Origin: Hippopus hippopus
Taxonomy: Eukaryota > Mollusca > Bivalvia > Cardiida > Cardiidae
NCBI GenBank assembly: GCA_946811185.2
Contig: OX328102.1
Location: 50,631,619-50,695,618 of the forward strand
Length of the DNA: 64,000 nucleotides
Reading direction: 5' to 3'
Under the pieces are notes generated by a model. It had not been told where the DNA came from, made no database searches, and saw nothing but the letters and a program-made list of their open reading frames with translations. This document shows, piece after piece, positions 24,181 to 35,450 of the stretch; position 1 is the first letter of the stretch; each line of letters starts with the position of its first letter. The position numbers were made by a program, and so were the translations under genes.

Positions 24181-24703
24181 GTTACGACCTTCTTATTCCA
24201 CTGTGTAATACTTTGTAAAATATTAACAAAAGGTCGTACGTGTCACATACGACCTTATGTTATAAACAGATTGAAACGGATTTTACTTACGACCTTTTTC
24301 AGCACCTTATTTGGTCAACACAACAAGTTCAAATTTCTATGAAATTGACTTAAAAGGATAGAGAATGAAGTGCCGTTTCCAAATATGTATGCATCACATA
24401 AGGTCGTAAGTGACACTTACGACCTTATCATTCTAAGGCATCGACATGTTCATGCAACACACAATACCTCTAATATGTTTGTATCAAAAAAGGTCTTTTC
24501 TGGCGGGGGATCTCATTTCAACGAAATTGCTTGTTTCATTATCATTTGGCCTTGAACCTCCATATTTGGTATTTTTCTTCATTGTAGACCTTTACTGCTT
24601 AGTACTCAGGTGAGCGATATAGGACCATCATGGTCCTCTTGTTTCCTATAAAGATACACCTTTTCAGCTAGTTTTTTTAAAACGAATTTCAACTTTTATT
24701 TTA

Positions 24704-24826
24704 TGATACTATAATCATTCGTGTATTTTCATGCAAAGTGGTGCCCCTGATGGTTGCAAGGTTTACGATACTATAATCGTTCGTGTATTTTCATGCAAAA
24801 TGTTGCCCCTGATGGTTGCAAGGTGG
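24704..24826 (+). repeat. Tandem duplication, 62 bp x 2
   Basis: gatactataatcattcgtgt at 24705 recurs at 24767; the two units differ at a few positions. Confidence 0.93.
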
Positions 24827-25201
24827 CACAGATTACGACCGATAGAAAATGCATTTCATTCTCTTGGGGCCACCAAAGGAAGCACTGTTGTTGTTTCCGG
24901 TTTTAAATCAAGGACAAATCCATTGAGTTTCTTTATTCCCGTACACCCTATTTATCAATTATTTATCCATAATTTCACAGCTGACCAATATCTGAACATT
25001 TTTACGTACTATAGTTTTAATGTCGTTTTTTCTCTCTGGCTGTAAAGGTGTTTTAATTAGTTTCATACGATTATTTGGCTAGAATGACTGACTCAAACAT
25101 TTTAAGTTGAACAAATTTGTTCGATGGGGGTGATCCCCCCATTAGGTAAAATGACAATCCCCAGTTTTAGCAACTGAAAACTAGCATTGCGACAGTTCTA
25201 G

Positions 25202-25762
25202 TTTTTTTGTCAATGGCGGGAAATACCTTAAAAAGCATTTAAAACAGCGCGTTTTCAAACACACCCTAAGTAATGAAAGTCATAATTACATTGATATAAT
25301 AAGTATTTCAAGACCCCAGAAAAAGTGATGTCGGTGAAGAAATTTTGCACAAATTTTTATAGTATACAAGTCGGGCACTTGGAGGTTCTATTGATATCCG
25401 TTGTACTTGGTCATTACTAAAGGCAGTTGTAACAGTATTACTACTAATTAAATAGCACGCTATGGTTATAATATACCAATTTCACATGTACATTGTTGTC
25501 AAGGAGATTGGATTCATAAAACCCGTGATAATAAAACGCGACGAAGCGTGTACCTAAAATCGAGAGATATTTTTAGTCGATATGGCCATACGGTTACTGG
25601 ATATGTAAACCCTTAACCCAAATTGACCTGTCTAAAAACGCGAGTTTGGCACGCCCACCTTATTAATGCGGTATTTTGGATGCTACGCCTGACAAACAAA
25701 CCAGAAAATGACGTTGAGTACATAGCTGGTGTTTCGGTCTAATTAAAGCAACCCAAGTTTTT
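25202..25762 (+). repeat. Dispersed repeat D, copy 2, left part (intact LINE target)
   Basis: Matches 6790-7203 and, without a break, 12110 onward. At 25603-25615 it carries the single copy of atgtaaaccctta that is duplicated around the LINE in copy 1. It therefore shows the pre-insertion state. Confidence 0.93.
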
Positions 25763-26382
25763 AGCTCCACTGGCCGAAGGCCAGCGAGCTATTGTCATGG
25801 CGTTGTGTCCGTCCGTCCGTCCGTCCGTTCGTCCGTTCGTCCGTGCGTGCGTCCGTAAACTTTTTCTTTAAAAAACTTCTCCTCAGAAACTATTGACTGG
25901 ATTTTTACCAAATTTCACAGGAATGTTCCTTTGGTGGTCCTCTTTCAAATTCCTTCAAATAATTGTGTTCCATGAAGAATTCTGGTTGCCATGGCAACCA
26001 AAGTAAAAAACCTTTAAAAATCTTCTCCTCCCAAACCGCTATTTGGATAGCATTATTATTTTGCAGGAATGTTCCTTAGATACAGGTTTACAGAATTCCT
26101 TAAAAAAAAAAAAAAAAAAAATGATCTGTCAAAAAACATGGCTTTTATGGGAGACTCATTTTCCTTTTATGGTATAAAGTAAAATCTTTGAAAATTTCTT
26201 CTCTAAAACTATTCATTGGATTTCATTGTTGTTTTGCAGGTAAGTTCCTATAGTGGTTGTCTACCAAATTGTTTCTTCAGTGAGCTAAAATGCAGGATTG
26301 AATGATAATTGTTAAAAACTTCCTTTCGCCATTATAGAAATATCAGGCCTGTGGAGCGATACAGGCGCTGAAGCGCCTCTAG
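25763..26382 (+). repeat. GTCC-type element nested in repeat D copy 2
   Basis: Begins agctccactggccgaaggcc (hairpin) and a GTCC microsatellite; ends with the hairpin aggcgctgaagcgcct and ctag. Copy 1 of the host repeat lacks it and reads gtttttcacc at this point. Here the flanks are gttttt and ttcacc, so the insertion lies in a T run with at most two extra T residues. Confidence 0.88.
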
Positions 26383-26440
26383 TTCACCAACTTTCTTATC
26401 AATTCTAAACTAAATCGGCAACGTAGGAAGAAAAATACTT
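26383..26440 (+). repeat. Dispersed repeat D, copy 2, right end
   Basis: ttcaccaactttcttatcaa through acgtaggaagaaaaatactt matches 12286-12343. Confidence 0.9.
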
Positions 26441-26697
26441 CACTATGTTTTCCAACCTTCAAGAAACAAATTACATCATCTTAGCCACAGAGGACAAATG
26501 CCTTCAGTTTGGAAAAGTATAAAGTTTTGTCGAATAGTAAAGGTCTAACAAATACCTGTTCTACTGGGACACGAATGTTCGGTCTTTATACTAATTCCAA
26601 CCCTTTTATATATGCAGTCTACTGGTCTATCCCACAGATAGATAGATATAAATTGTATAGCTTGTGTTTGTATAAGGGGACACTTATACTGCCTTGC

Positions 26698-26795
26698 TAT
26701 AGAGCTAGCTTTTGCAGAGACGTGGTAGAGCGTTCGCCTTGGGACTTGGAGGTCCTGGGTTCAAATCCCACCTGGGAAGGCTATTTGTGAGAACT
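26698..26795 (+). repeat. tRNA-derived SINE head
   Basis: tggtagagcg (A box-like) and ggttcaaatcc (B box-like), 30 bases apart, with the internal spacing of a tRNA. A clean cloverleaf with a 7-base anticodon loop could not be drawn, so a SINE head is more likely than a functional tRNA gene. Confidence 0.6.
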
Positions 26796-27150
26796 GTTAC
26801 ATATACGTACTAATACTTCTATACTTAGGGATTGGCCCTGGAGAACACAGTTCAAAAGTAATTGGAAGAGGAAACAATCACCTGGTCCAATCATTCATTC
26901 CCTTTTCAAAAACGTCTTTCATATTTTCCAGTTCTATTTAATAGTTACTCTTTATGTTACTTTTAGATTTTGGTGGTTTAAGAAATATTTATGGTAACAG
27001 ATTGCATTGGTGTACAATAAATAATGTATCTATTCCTTAATTCAGATTTAAAAAACAGTTGATCAAGATCAGGCTGCACAGACATTTATGCTGATTTTAA
27101 TCAGTACTGTTTGCTGAATTTGTAATATTTCGGTATATAGGTGCGGTAAC
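26796..27150. other. SINE body or unassigned sequence
   Basis: ggattggccctggagaacac follows the tRNA-like head and may be the SINE body. A decayed family C copy lies at about 27060-27110. Confidence 0.35.
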
Positions 27151-27350
27151 TGGGGCCTGTATCCTTTACCAGACGACAAAATTTTAGACCCGTCCAAATT
27201 CAAAGCAGTTGCAGTCGACAAAAAAAAATATCGTTGAAATGATGAGATTAAGGTTTGAATGGACAGAAAACATGGTGGTAAAAGGAGAAAATGCTGATCA
27301 CCAGCTTTTTCTCCTTTTATCACGGTGTTTTCCAAAACCTCTTTCCACAA
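27151..27350 (+). repeat. Family B palindromic MITE
   Basis: Left arm cctttaccagacgacaaaat, centre aaaaggagaaaatgctgatc / ccagctttttctccttttat. Confidence 0.85.
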
Positions 27351-27444
27351 AGTCAGTAAGACACGAGAGTGTTTTGTAAAGGTTTTAACATGGAGATTTG
27401 CAATGACTGTTCTAGATTACTGGACTTGAACTGCATTCTTTTGA

Positions 27445-27508
27445 TAGGGTAGATCAGGATCTGGCTGCACAGAATGCATTGTCTGATCGTGTTCTACACA
27501 CTTAGCAC
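27445..27508. repeat. Family C palindrome (decayed)
   Basis: agggtagatcaggatctggc pairs imperfectly with gtctgatcgtgttctacac. Confidence 0.65.
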
Positions 27509-27556
27509 TTGACTAGAGGTCGTGATAATCTATTAAGACAATTCAACAAAAGAAAT

Positions 27557-27848
27557 GAGCCATGCTCTGGCGAAACGGGCTTTAATGGATCTCCGTGATT
27601 TATTATACCGGGAAAGTCATCACATAATTATGATTCATGAAATCTATTTTGTCTAACAACCAACTGTATCATGAGGTAGACTGGTCCTTGAACATGCAGA
27701 AAATTGACAAATAGCAAAAAATTTCGACCTATGTCTGCCTTCGCGGACTGCCCATGCAGGCTGACATAGGTCGATACTTTTTTGCACTTGCACTATGTCT
27801 CTTTCCCCCCCCCCCCCCCCCCTTCCCCTTTAGCGGAGCATGCCTCAG
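27557..27848 (+). repeat. Family A palindromic MITE with an 18-base C run
   Basis: Ends agccatgctctggcgaaacg and cccctttagcggagcatgcc. The normal run of five to six C near the right end has grown to 18 C (27805-27822). Confidence 0.85.
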
Positions 27849-27908
27849 CTACAAAGACAAATTCGAACTAATTACCTAGTCTTGTTTGTGTTCAAATTAT
27901 CACTATTT

Positions 27909-28110
27909 TAACTCTTTACCAGACGACAAAATTTTAGACCAGTACATACTGAAAGCATTTGCAGACGACAAATTGAATTTGACTCATATGATGGGGATCG
28001 TCTTCGGAAGACCAGAAAAAATGTGGGGTTAGGAGAAAATGCTGCCAACGGTTACCAGTTTTTTCTTCTTTTCCCACACTGTTTCAAAAGCCTTCTTTCC
28101 AAAGGTCGTC
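27909..28110 (+). repeat. Family B palindromic MITE
   Basis: Left arm aactctttaccagacgacaa followed by the hairpin core; in this copy the arm is one of the best preserved. Confidence 0.82.
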
Positions 28111-28309
28111 TACGCAAATGGTTGTTTGGTACAGAGTTAGTGTATTTATCATCTTACCATAGTTTGTTATATCGCCACTCTTTCTTTTTTCAATTTTCAA
28201 TGTTAACATTCCGTTGTCATGATTGTCGTAGCATCATCGTCGTACCCAACGCTAGCCTTTCCGTGTACACTCTGTTTATCAGCCGTGGGAAATCTTGACT
28301 GCTAATAAG

Positions 28310-28795
28310 CTGGAAAGCTTACTGTTAAACCAATCAAAGCATGTATACAAAATCAAAACTCATGATGATGAAATCTTACCATAACGACGAATTGATGATA
28401 TTGTTACAAATATTATCGACTTTCTTGCTTAAAATTTAATCAGGAAATCATAGGCGTACAGGTGATTTGTAACGTGTCTGCTCACCGGTCAAACGTTCCG
28501 CAATTTGTCACTACGGGGCCAACGAATTGCTTCGTAAATTATTTATGACCGAAAAAACTGACTGTTCAACCAATCAAAATGAAAAATCAATCAAACTACT
28601 TCAAATGAAAGCTCTTCAAGATAGAGTTTAAACATGACGAAAAAATGACGATATTGTTAGTAAAATGTGGATTTTGTTTGCCAAAATTAGACAAGAAATT
28701 ATTTTCATAATTGTAATGTGTCAACTTAATGGTCAAAAGGTCCAAATTGTGTCGTTAAGAGTCAACGAAATGCTTCATGAATTATTCATGAGATT
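28310..28795 (+). repeat. Direct duplication of about 245 bp, diverged
   Basis: tactgttaaaccaatcaaag ... gatgatattgttac ... gccaacgaattgcttcgtaa near 28318 recurs as actgactgttcaaccaatca ... gacgatattgttag ... gtcaacgaaatgcttcatga near 28558. No ORF. Confidence 0.75.
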
Positions 28796-28915
28796 GAGAT
28801 TCCCCCCACGGCACACAGATGTAGTGTAACGAAATCAAAGTGTTGTTGGTGACAACGACGATGGTGTTATTATTCCTGTTTATTATTGTCGTATAGTTAA
28901 AAACTGCTTAAAAAG

Positions 28916-29185
28916 AGCCGCGCTCTGGCAAAAGGGGGCTTACTGCATCTCCGTGAATCATTATATCAAGCAAGCCATCACATACTTATTGACCCATAAT
29001 AGCCACTTTTTCTAACAGCTGACTTAAGCATGAGGTAGACTGGTCTATTGGTCTATGGACATACAGAAAATTAAACAATATCGAAAAGTTTCGGCCCAGG
29101 TTAGCCTGCGCGGACTGCGCAGGCTGACCTGGGTCGATACTTTTCGTGGATGCATAAAGTCCCCTTTTCCCAGAGCATGACTCAT
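28916..29185 (+). repeat. Family A palindromic MITE (well preserved)
   Basis: Ends gccgcgctctggcaaaaggg and ccccttttcccagagcatga. The central palindrome ccaggttagcctgcgcgg / ctgcgcaggctgacctgg is nearly perfect. Confidence 0.92.
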
Positions 29186-29201
29186 ATAATATTATATAGT
29201 T

Positions 29202-29411
29202 AAGTCATGTTCTCTGAAAAGGTGGTTCAGTGAGTGCAAAAGGTATCCACCCAGGGCAGCCAGAGCAGTCTGGATCGACACTATTTGCGATAGGTAAACT
29301 TTTTGCCAAAGGACTGTTCTACCTCGTGATTCAAATTAAAGGGAAGACTTACTCAAGGTAAAATGCATTACAAAAATGGTTTAAGCCCTCATTTCCCAGA
29401 GCGTGGCTCAG
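29202..29411 (+). repeat. Family A MITE (decayed), adjacent to the previous copy
   Basis: Ends aagtcatgttctctgaaaag and catttcccagagcgtggctc with a decayed centre (cccagggcagccagagcag). It lies 17 bp from the copy at 28916. Confidence 0.75.
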
Positions 29412-30218
29412 TTTGTTAAAATGTTTGACTGGCAAATTACCGTTTGGGTACATTCGATTCAAAGGTTAGTTCTGATGTTATTTTTTGATCGTTTCTCAGC
29501 TAACCGACGGCGCTGCCATCCTTTTAATGCTTCTGGAAATTTCAAAATCTTACCGGTCATCTCTTACAGCCACCTGTATAATTCTAATGTGCTTGACAGC
29601 CATGAAAATGGACGTGTATCGATAGATAAATGATTTAACTTACTTTGAAACTCACTTGAGTACAAGGTTTTGGTAGATTTTATTGTAATTTACCTTTAAT
29701 TAAACATGTCTGGTTAAGTTGTAAGCTAACACTCATTATTGATTGAGCGGATGGATTCTGATAAAAGAATGTTACTGTTACTAAAAAAAAATTCGGAATA
29801 AGTGCAAGAAATGTCAAACCTAGTTTCGATTTCCTAGCAAGTAAGTCATTGTTATTACAAAAAAAAAACAAGAAAGTAACTAATATTTTGCTATTGTTGT
29901 AAAGTTTTTGTGAAAATTAATTATGAAGAGGAGTTTGAAGAGATGCCAGTATGACCGTATTTTTTTTCCAGGGGGCATGAAAAGGAAGGCTGCTTCGGGG
30001 TTGTAGCGTAGACACAATCACAAGAATTACATCGGAGCTACCCTCAAAATAGGGACCCGTACAATTTGGGATGTTGTTAAACATTACAGTGTATGCACAG
30101 GAGGAAAAAGAAACCCCCCATCTTAGAAATATGTGGAAAACATTGTGAAAAAAACAGCAATTGCTATTTCTCTTACAATGTAATCAAAAGCTATCGCTTG
30201 TAAAATTGAATGACATTC
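29412..30218. other. Stretch without recognised gene
   Basis: Nothing recognised on either strand apart from short A and T runs. Confidence 0.4.
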
Positions 30219-32442
30219 CACAAGTAAAGGTAGTTTGCAGTTCATAGGGACCCCCTGAATTTTGAAATATCTTGGAAAATCCTGTATCAATTTTTATGAA
30301 ACTTTTCAAAGTCTTTTAAAATGACCTTACCAACTCTCACAGTGAAAATTAGAATTTTTCTTGTGCAAGAAAGAAAATTTTGCCTATTCCAGTAGAGTTA
30401 AATTTTTGCTCTGAAGCTTAACATTCTCCAACGGTTTCGCACAGTGATCAGAACAGCAAACATAACTGGACAAATGCATGACTTCAGTACATCAATTCAG
30501 TTAAATATGTGGCCCTGATTTTTTTTTTTTGTACAAATAATATAGTTCTATACTTTACCTTAGATATCGCTCCCATCACTTTCATTCAAACTTTGAAGTC
30601 TAAAATTATTTGTCAAATGTTTTCTTATATGGTGTCTGTTCTCCAATATTTGATAAAATTTTATATTCGGCATGGCTTCAAACTTTTATACCACTTCTGT
30701 TGAAATATGTGTTCGAAACCACCTGACACTAAGACTTAAAGGTCTTTCATGGTTTGTTTTGAATCGTTTTTCGCTACGATTTTTTTTCAGTTCGCCTAAG
30801 ATTAGCTCAATTGTATTATGGTAACTCTCATAGGGTGGTAGCTTTAAAGACGATGTGTCTCTTTGACCGTAAAAGTACATCTGCAGCAATACTTTCGAGC
30901 TTCTTTATGGAACTCCAGTTCATACAATGCACCCTTCTTCATTTTACTATTGTATGCTATACCACATGACGTGAGCCAGAGTTTGACTGGGTTTCGGAAA
31001 AAAAAAACATCTATGGTTGGGCGTGAAAAATAAAAAGTGTAAACAAGTGTGTGCAAGTCTCTGATATTGAATCATTAAAATAGAATCCAAATAAAAATCG
31101 AGATCAGGGCCTCAAAAGTTGAAGTTTTTAGCTCCACTCGCTGAAGGCCATCGGGCTTATGTCATGGCCCGGTGTCCGTCGTGCGTCCGTGCGTGCGTCC
31201 GTGCGTGCGTGCGTGCGTGCGTTAACTTTTATTTCAAACATTTTCTTCTCTGAAACTACCCGTCCAATTTGATGAAACTTCACAGAAATGATCCTGCCAT
31301 GGTCCTCTTCATAATTTCTTGAAAGAATTTGATTCCTTCAAAAACTCTGGTTGCCATGGCAACAAAACTGAAAAAAAAAAAATGAAAATCTTCGAAATTC
31401 TTCTTGTCTGAAACCATAAGGCCTAGGGCTACCAAATTTTGCATGTAGGTTTATCTAGTGGACCTCTACAAAGTTTATTCAAATTATAGTTGTGGGGTCA
31501 AATTTGACCCCGCCCTGGGGGTCACAAGTTTTATATGGGCTTATATAGGGAAAAAATTCTTCTGGTACCTAGCCATAGGGCCTAGGGCTACCAAATATGG
31601 CATGTAGCTTTAGGAAGTGGGCATCTACCAAGAGTACCCAAATTATAGCCCTTAGGTCAAATTTGGCCCCTCCACGGGGGTCAAGTTTTACATGGGCTTA
31701 TATAGGGAAAACTTTAAAATTCTACTCGTACCTAGCCATAAGGCCTAGGGCTACCAAATTTTGCATGTAGCTTTATCTAGTGGTCCTCGACCAAGAGGGC
31801 CCAATTTATAACCTTGGGATCAAGTTTTGCCCCACCCCAGGAGTCATAAGTTTTACATGGGCTTTTATAGTGAAAACTTTATAAATCTTCTTGTTACTAA
31901 CCATAAGACCGAGGGCTACTAAATTTAGCCCTGTCTCAGGGATCTCATGTTTTACAGGGCCTTTTATTGAGGAAATTTTGAAAATCTTCTTGTTTATATC
32001 CACGCATTCTGGACATGTATTATTTGGTATGGGGCTTTATCTTGTGGACCTCCACCAGGATTCAAGTAATTGTAGCTTTGTGGCCAGAAATGGCTTTGCC
32101 CTGGGGTCATAACTTTCTCGTAGGATTTTATAGGAAAAATTTGTGTGTCTTCTAGTTTAAAACCAATTGGCCAAGTATTGTAATGTTTGGCTTGTAGTGT
32201 TTTGACTTATTAGCCAGTGGAGCGATACAGAGCCATCATGGCCCTCTTGTTATTTTTAACATTGCATTGAATGCAAAAAAGTCAAACTAAGTTATCAAAA
32301 ATTCTGAAAATTTCACCCGAAGTTGGTAAAGGTAATATTATTAATTATACAAATTTTCAATACAATAGCTAAAGCATTTTTTAAGATATTTCGAAATTCA
32401 GGGGGTCCCTATGAACCTCAAACTGACTATACCTTGATGGTG
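30219..32442. mobile_element. Element with long imperfect terminal inverted repeats
   Basis: ttcatagggaccccctgaat at 30241 is inverted at 32395-32415 (attcagggggtccctatgaa). The similarity spreads over about 150 bp at each end, including aaatatctt and the paired aaccttaccaactctcac / accttt accaact blocks. The interior holds a GTCC-type element and no transposase frame, so it is non-autonomous. The superfamily is unknown. Confidence 0.68.
31130..32249 (+). repeat. GTCC-type element with 150-168-bp internal repeats, nested
   Basis: Starts agctccactcgctgaaggcc after a T run and a GTCC/GTGC microsatellite. Four internal units start near 31419, 31570, 31738 and 31905 (taaggcctagggctaccaaa). Ends with gagcgatacagagccatcat ggccctcttg before T. 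Confidence 0.85.
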
Positions 32443-32877
32443 TGTGCCTTCGTAATGTCAGTGCCTTCTTGAAGCCTTAAAGTATACATACTTGTATATA
32501 ATGTGAGTGTGCTTTACAGTATACACGTAAACTTTACATTCGCGTGACAACTACGTTTTCCCGTCTCGGGGTTAAAAGTTGTAATGTCATGTGAAAATTT
32601 TACACGAGATTCGTGCGACGACCACGTTTTTCCGTCTCGGGGAAGCCTGGATCCAGGCGATAAGGAGTTAGATTAATTGTCTTCAGTTCCTATAAAGGGT
32701 ACGTAACTACATATTTCTACTTATGTAAGTTTACTATAGTCGTGTACCTTGCTTGTTCGAATGACTCAAATACAGGACTATTATACAAGGAAATGAATTG
32801 TTCTGATGTGCAGAATAGGAATTGGACAAAAATGATATGAAAGCTCTCTTTCACTGTCGTAGGTATCTAAAATATCG
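32443..32877. other. Stretch without recognised gene
   Basis: Contains a short imperfect direct repeat (acgttttcccgtctcgggg near 32562 and again near 32622). Confidence 0.4.
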
Positions 32878-32953
32878 TTTCCGCACGGTTTAGATCAAGA
32901 TCAGACTCCACAAAACGTGCACTTTGATCTTGGATCTACAGCATCCGCTGTTG
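32878..32953. repeat. Family C palindrome
   Basis: tagatcaagatcagactcca pairs with the right half ending tttgatcttggatcta. Confidence 0.8.
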
Positions 32954-33184
32954 ATTATGAATTATGACCGAAACGTCTCTGAATTGTCACTTGAAATTGT
33001 ACGTTAGACCTCGGAGGAAGAAAAAAAGATCTTTTTACTATGCATTGGAAGAGTTAAAGTAAAGTTTTATGCATAATATACATGTAAATTTTAGATGCAA
33101 AACTCAGATTGCTGATACCAGTATGTGTGTATTTGTGGATACCGGTATGATGTGAGGTTTTACCTTTGCACGGCCATAAGCAAA

Positions 33185-33278
33185 AACAAGGGCTTTTGCG
33201 GACGGCATAGATGAAGATCAGACTGCGCAGAACGTCCAGTCTGATGTTGGGTCTATACCGTCTGCTTGCTTAGTCAAG
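33185..33278. repeat. Family C palindrome
   Basis: Long copy: gcttttgcggacggcataga on the left, tctataccgtctgcttgctt on the right. Confidence 0.82.
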
Positions 33279-33429
33279 CTTTTGAGATAAAAATCTTTCT
33301 AAGTTTGAGTGGATTGCGTTTTCAGCCGTCAGCAGAGGTCCTGTTAAAATATTTGGCTCTAAAAGAGTTAAAAACATTGTTGTATAAATACGATTTTTAT
33401 AATATACCCCTCGTTTTGACAGTTTTGGA

Positions 33430-33510
33430 GAGCCCGACGGGAAAAGGAGTAATTGCATGTATGAGGCGATTTCTCCTTCCCTAGCCAACATTTCCCAGAC
33501 TTTTATTCCA
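33430..33510. repeat. Family B hairpin core (decayed)
   Basis: gggaaaaggagtaattgcatg / gaggcgatttctccttccct. Confidence 0.65.
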
Positions 33511-33662
33511 TTCAAATGTTTAACATTTACATTATTTGTGATAATATAAGGTACTACGATAACGGGCTGATTGGAACTGTTAATTTGGATGAATGCACAA
33601 CACCCAAGCCCTCCCGTAAAGAGGTGCTGGCGAGGTCTGGGAGGTATTACTTTCTGCTTATT

Positions 33663-35014
33663 AGTCCCCTACTGGCGAAGCCGAAGGGGACTTTAGGTTT
33701 GCACTCCGTCCGTCCGTCTGTCCATCTGTTCGTCTGTCTGTCTGTCCGTCAGTCCGCACGCAAATCAGTTTTCCGGACTTTTTTTTCTAAACGCTGGCAG
33801 ATATTGAGCTGATTTTTGGTGTGTACATCAACCACCATGAGTTACAGATCAAGTTCGAGTTTCGTTACGGTCCACTGATTTTTGACGAAATTAAGGGCCT
33901 TGGACTTAGAAATTTTCACCGAAAAAACAGTTTTCCGGACTTTTTTTCTAAACGCTGGGAGATACTGAGCTGATTTTTAGTGTATTAGTCAACCACTATG
34001 AGTAACACATCAAGTTTTGTTACGATCCACTGATTTTTGACGAAATTACGGGCCTTGAACTTAGAAATTTTCACCGAAAAAACAGTTTTCCGGACTTTTT
34101 TTCTAAACGCTGGCAGATATTCAGCTGATTTTTGGTGTATTAGTCAACCACTATGAGTAGCAGATCAAGTTCCGTTACGGGCCACTGATTTTTGACGAAA
34201 TTACGGGCCTTGGACTTAGAAAATTTCACCGAAAAAACAGTTTTCCGGATTTTTTTTACGCTGGTAGATATTCAGCTGATTTTTGGTGTTCAAGTCAACC
34301 ACCATGAGTTACAGATCAAGTTCGAGTTTCGTTCCGGTCATCTGATTTTTGACGAAATTACGGGCCTTGGACTTTGAAATTTTCACAAAAAAAAAAAAAC
34401 AGTTTTCCGGACTTTTTTTCTAAACGCTGGTAGATATTCAGCTGATTTTTGGTGTGCAAGTCAACCACCATGAGTTACAGATCAAGTTCGAGTTTCGTTC
34501 TGGTCCACTGATTTTTGACAAAGTTACGTGCCTTGGACTTAGAAATTTTCACCGAAAAAACAGTTTTCCGGACTTTTTTTCTTAAACGCTGGCAGATATT
34601 CAGCTGATTTTCGGTGTATAAGTCAACCACTATGAGTTACAGATCAAGTTCGGGTTTCCTTCCGGTCCACTGATTTTTGACGAAATTACGGGCCTTGGAC
34701 TTGGAAAATTTCACTGAAAAAACAGTTTTCCCGACTTTTTTTTACTTACAATGCTCATGTTTGGTATGAAGGTACCTGTCATTGATACCGATCTCCTGTG
34801 GGTTATATGTCCAAGGTCAAGGTAAAAAATTTTAACCCTTATCATGAAAACTTATCCTCAAAACTTTTCATAGTCATTTCTCTGTATATTCAGAGTACTT
34901 AAGTTATAACACTTATACATGGTAACTGGTACCTCTCATTGGTACACACCAGCTGATGATAAGGTCAATGTCATCTCACAACGTAAAGGTCATATTTCTG
35001 AAAATTTGCTTTTA

Positions 35015-35046
<32 letters not shown>
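33663..35046 (+). repeat. GTCC-type element with about 160-bp x 6 internal repeats
   Basis: Starts agtcccctactggcgaagcc (hairpin with gaagggga) and a GTCC/GTCT microsatellite. Units beginning cagttttccggacttttttt lie at 33766, 33928, 34083, 34238, 34400, 34561 and 34722. Ends with tttgtgtttcacaaacacat cttg. Confidence 0.88.
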
Positions 35047-35047
<1 letters not shown>

Positions 35048-35299
35048 CTTGGTAAAACTTCTTCAATAAACTTACTTTAACAAGGAAAATGCTTATATAT
35101 CTGGCTTTCATTAAAGCATTGCATACAAAGACAGACACGATGCTTATAATTCTGAAAGGGGGTCAAATACATTCTTTCTCCTCTACAGAGTTTCACAAAC
35201 TATACCTGCCAGCGATGTATACGGCCGGTAGGGGACTCGGTATTGCTATGCAATACTATCAGAATGCTTGTTTACACTACTGTGTGTATTTTATCAATA

Positions 35300-35450
35300 C
35301 AAGTTAGTGCTTAATGTCCCTCTTTGCGCATGATTTCCATGCTTGCATATTATTGTCAGTACTTGTGCTTATTTATGTCCCTACTTGCGCATAATATCTA
35401 TACTTGCGCATAATGCACATACTGTTTCATATAATCATTACTTGCGCACT
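35300..35450 (+). repeat. Cluster of tacttgcgcataat motifs
   Basis: Variants of tacttgcgcataat occur about six times within 150 bp at irregular spacing. No ORF; role unknown. Confidence 0.6.

Larger units (their letters stand above)
20309..24454. mobile_element. Non-autonomous DNA transposon-like element with AAGGTCGTAAGTG subterminal motifs
   Basis: Ends are inverted: atgaaca ... tcgatgccttagaatga followed by aaggtcgtaagtg on the left (20309-20357), and the reverse complement on the right (24400-24454). The 13-mer AAGGTCGTAAGTG recurs at 20345, 20573 and 20636 on the left. On the right it occurs, with variants, in both orientations around 24182, 24231, 24244, 24285, 24400 and 24414. Clustered subterminal motifs usually bind transposase. 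No transposase ORF is inside; the interior holds a GTCC-type element, family B and C copies and unassigned DNA. The superfamily is unknown. Confidence 0.7.
17366..24641 (+). mobile_element. Large composite GTCC-type element with tandem arrays and nested insertions
   Basis: Left end agctcacctgagcacgaagtgctcaggatgagct, preceded by a T run, forms a hairpin. The right end ctcaggtgagcgatatagga followed by the hairpin ccatcatgg and ctcttg, then T, is the matching end of the same family. Between them are a GTCC microsatellite, two tandem arrays, a run of variants with tcatggaaaaagggggctta, a 4.1-kb inserted element (20309-24454) and, within that, another GTCC-type element. The 7.3-kb span is explained as one element grown by array expansion and insertion; the pairing of the two ends is inference. 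Confidence 0.6.

Noticed and set aside
24731..25045. 104-codon ORF on plus
   Set aside because: Starts in a 62-bp tandem duplication and shows no domain.
26698..26795. Functional tRNA gene
   Set aside because: A and B boxes are present, but acceptor and anticodon arms do not fold with standard lengths; a SINE head fits better.
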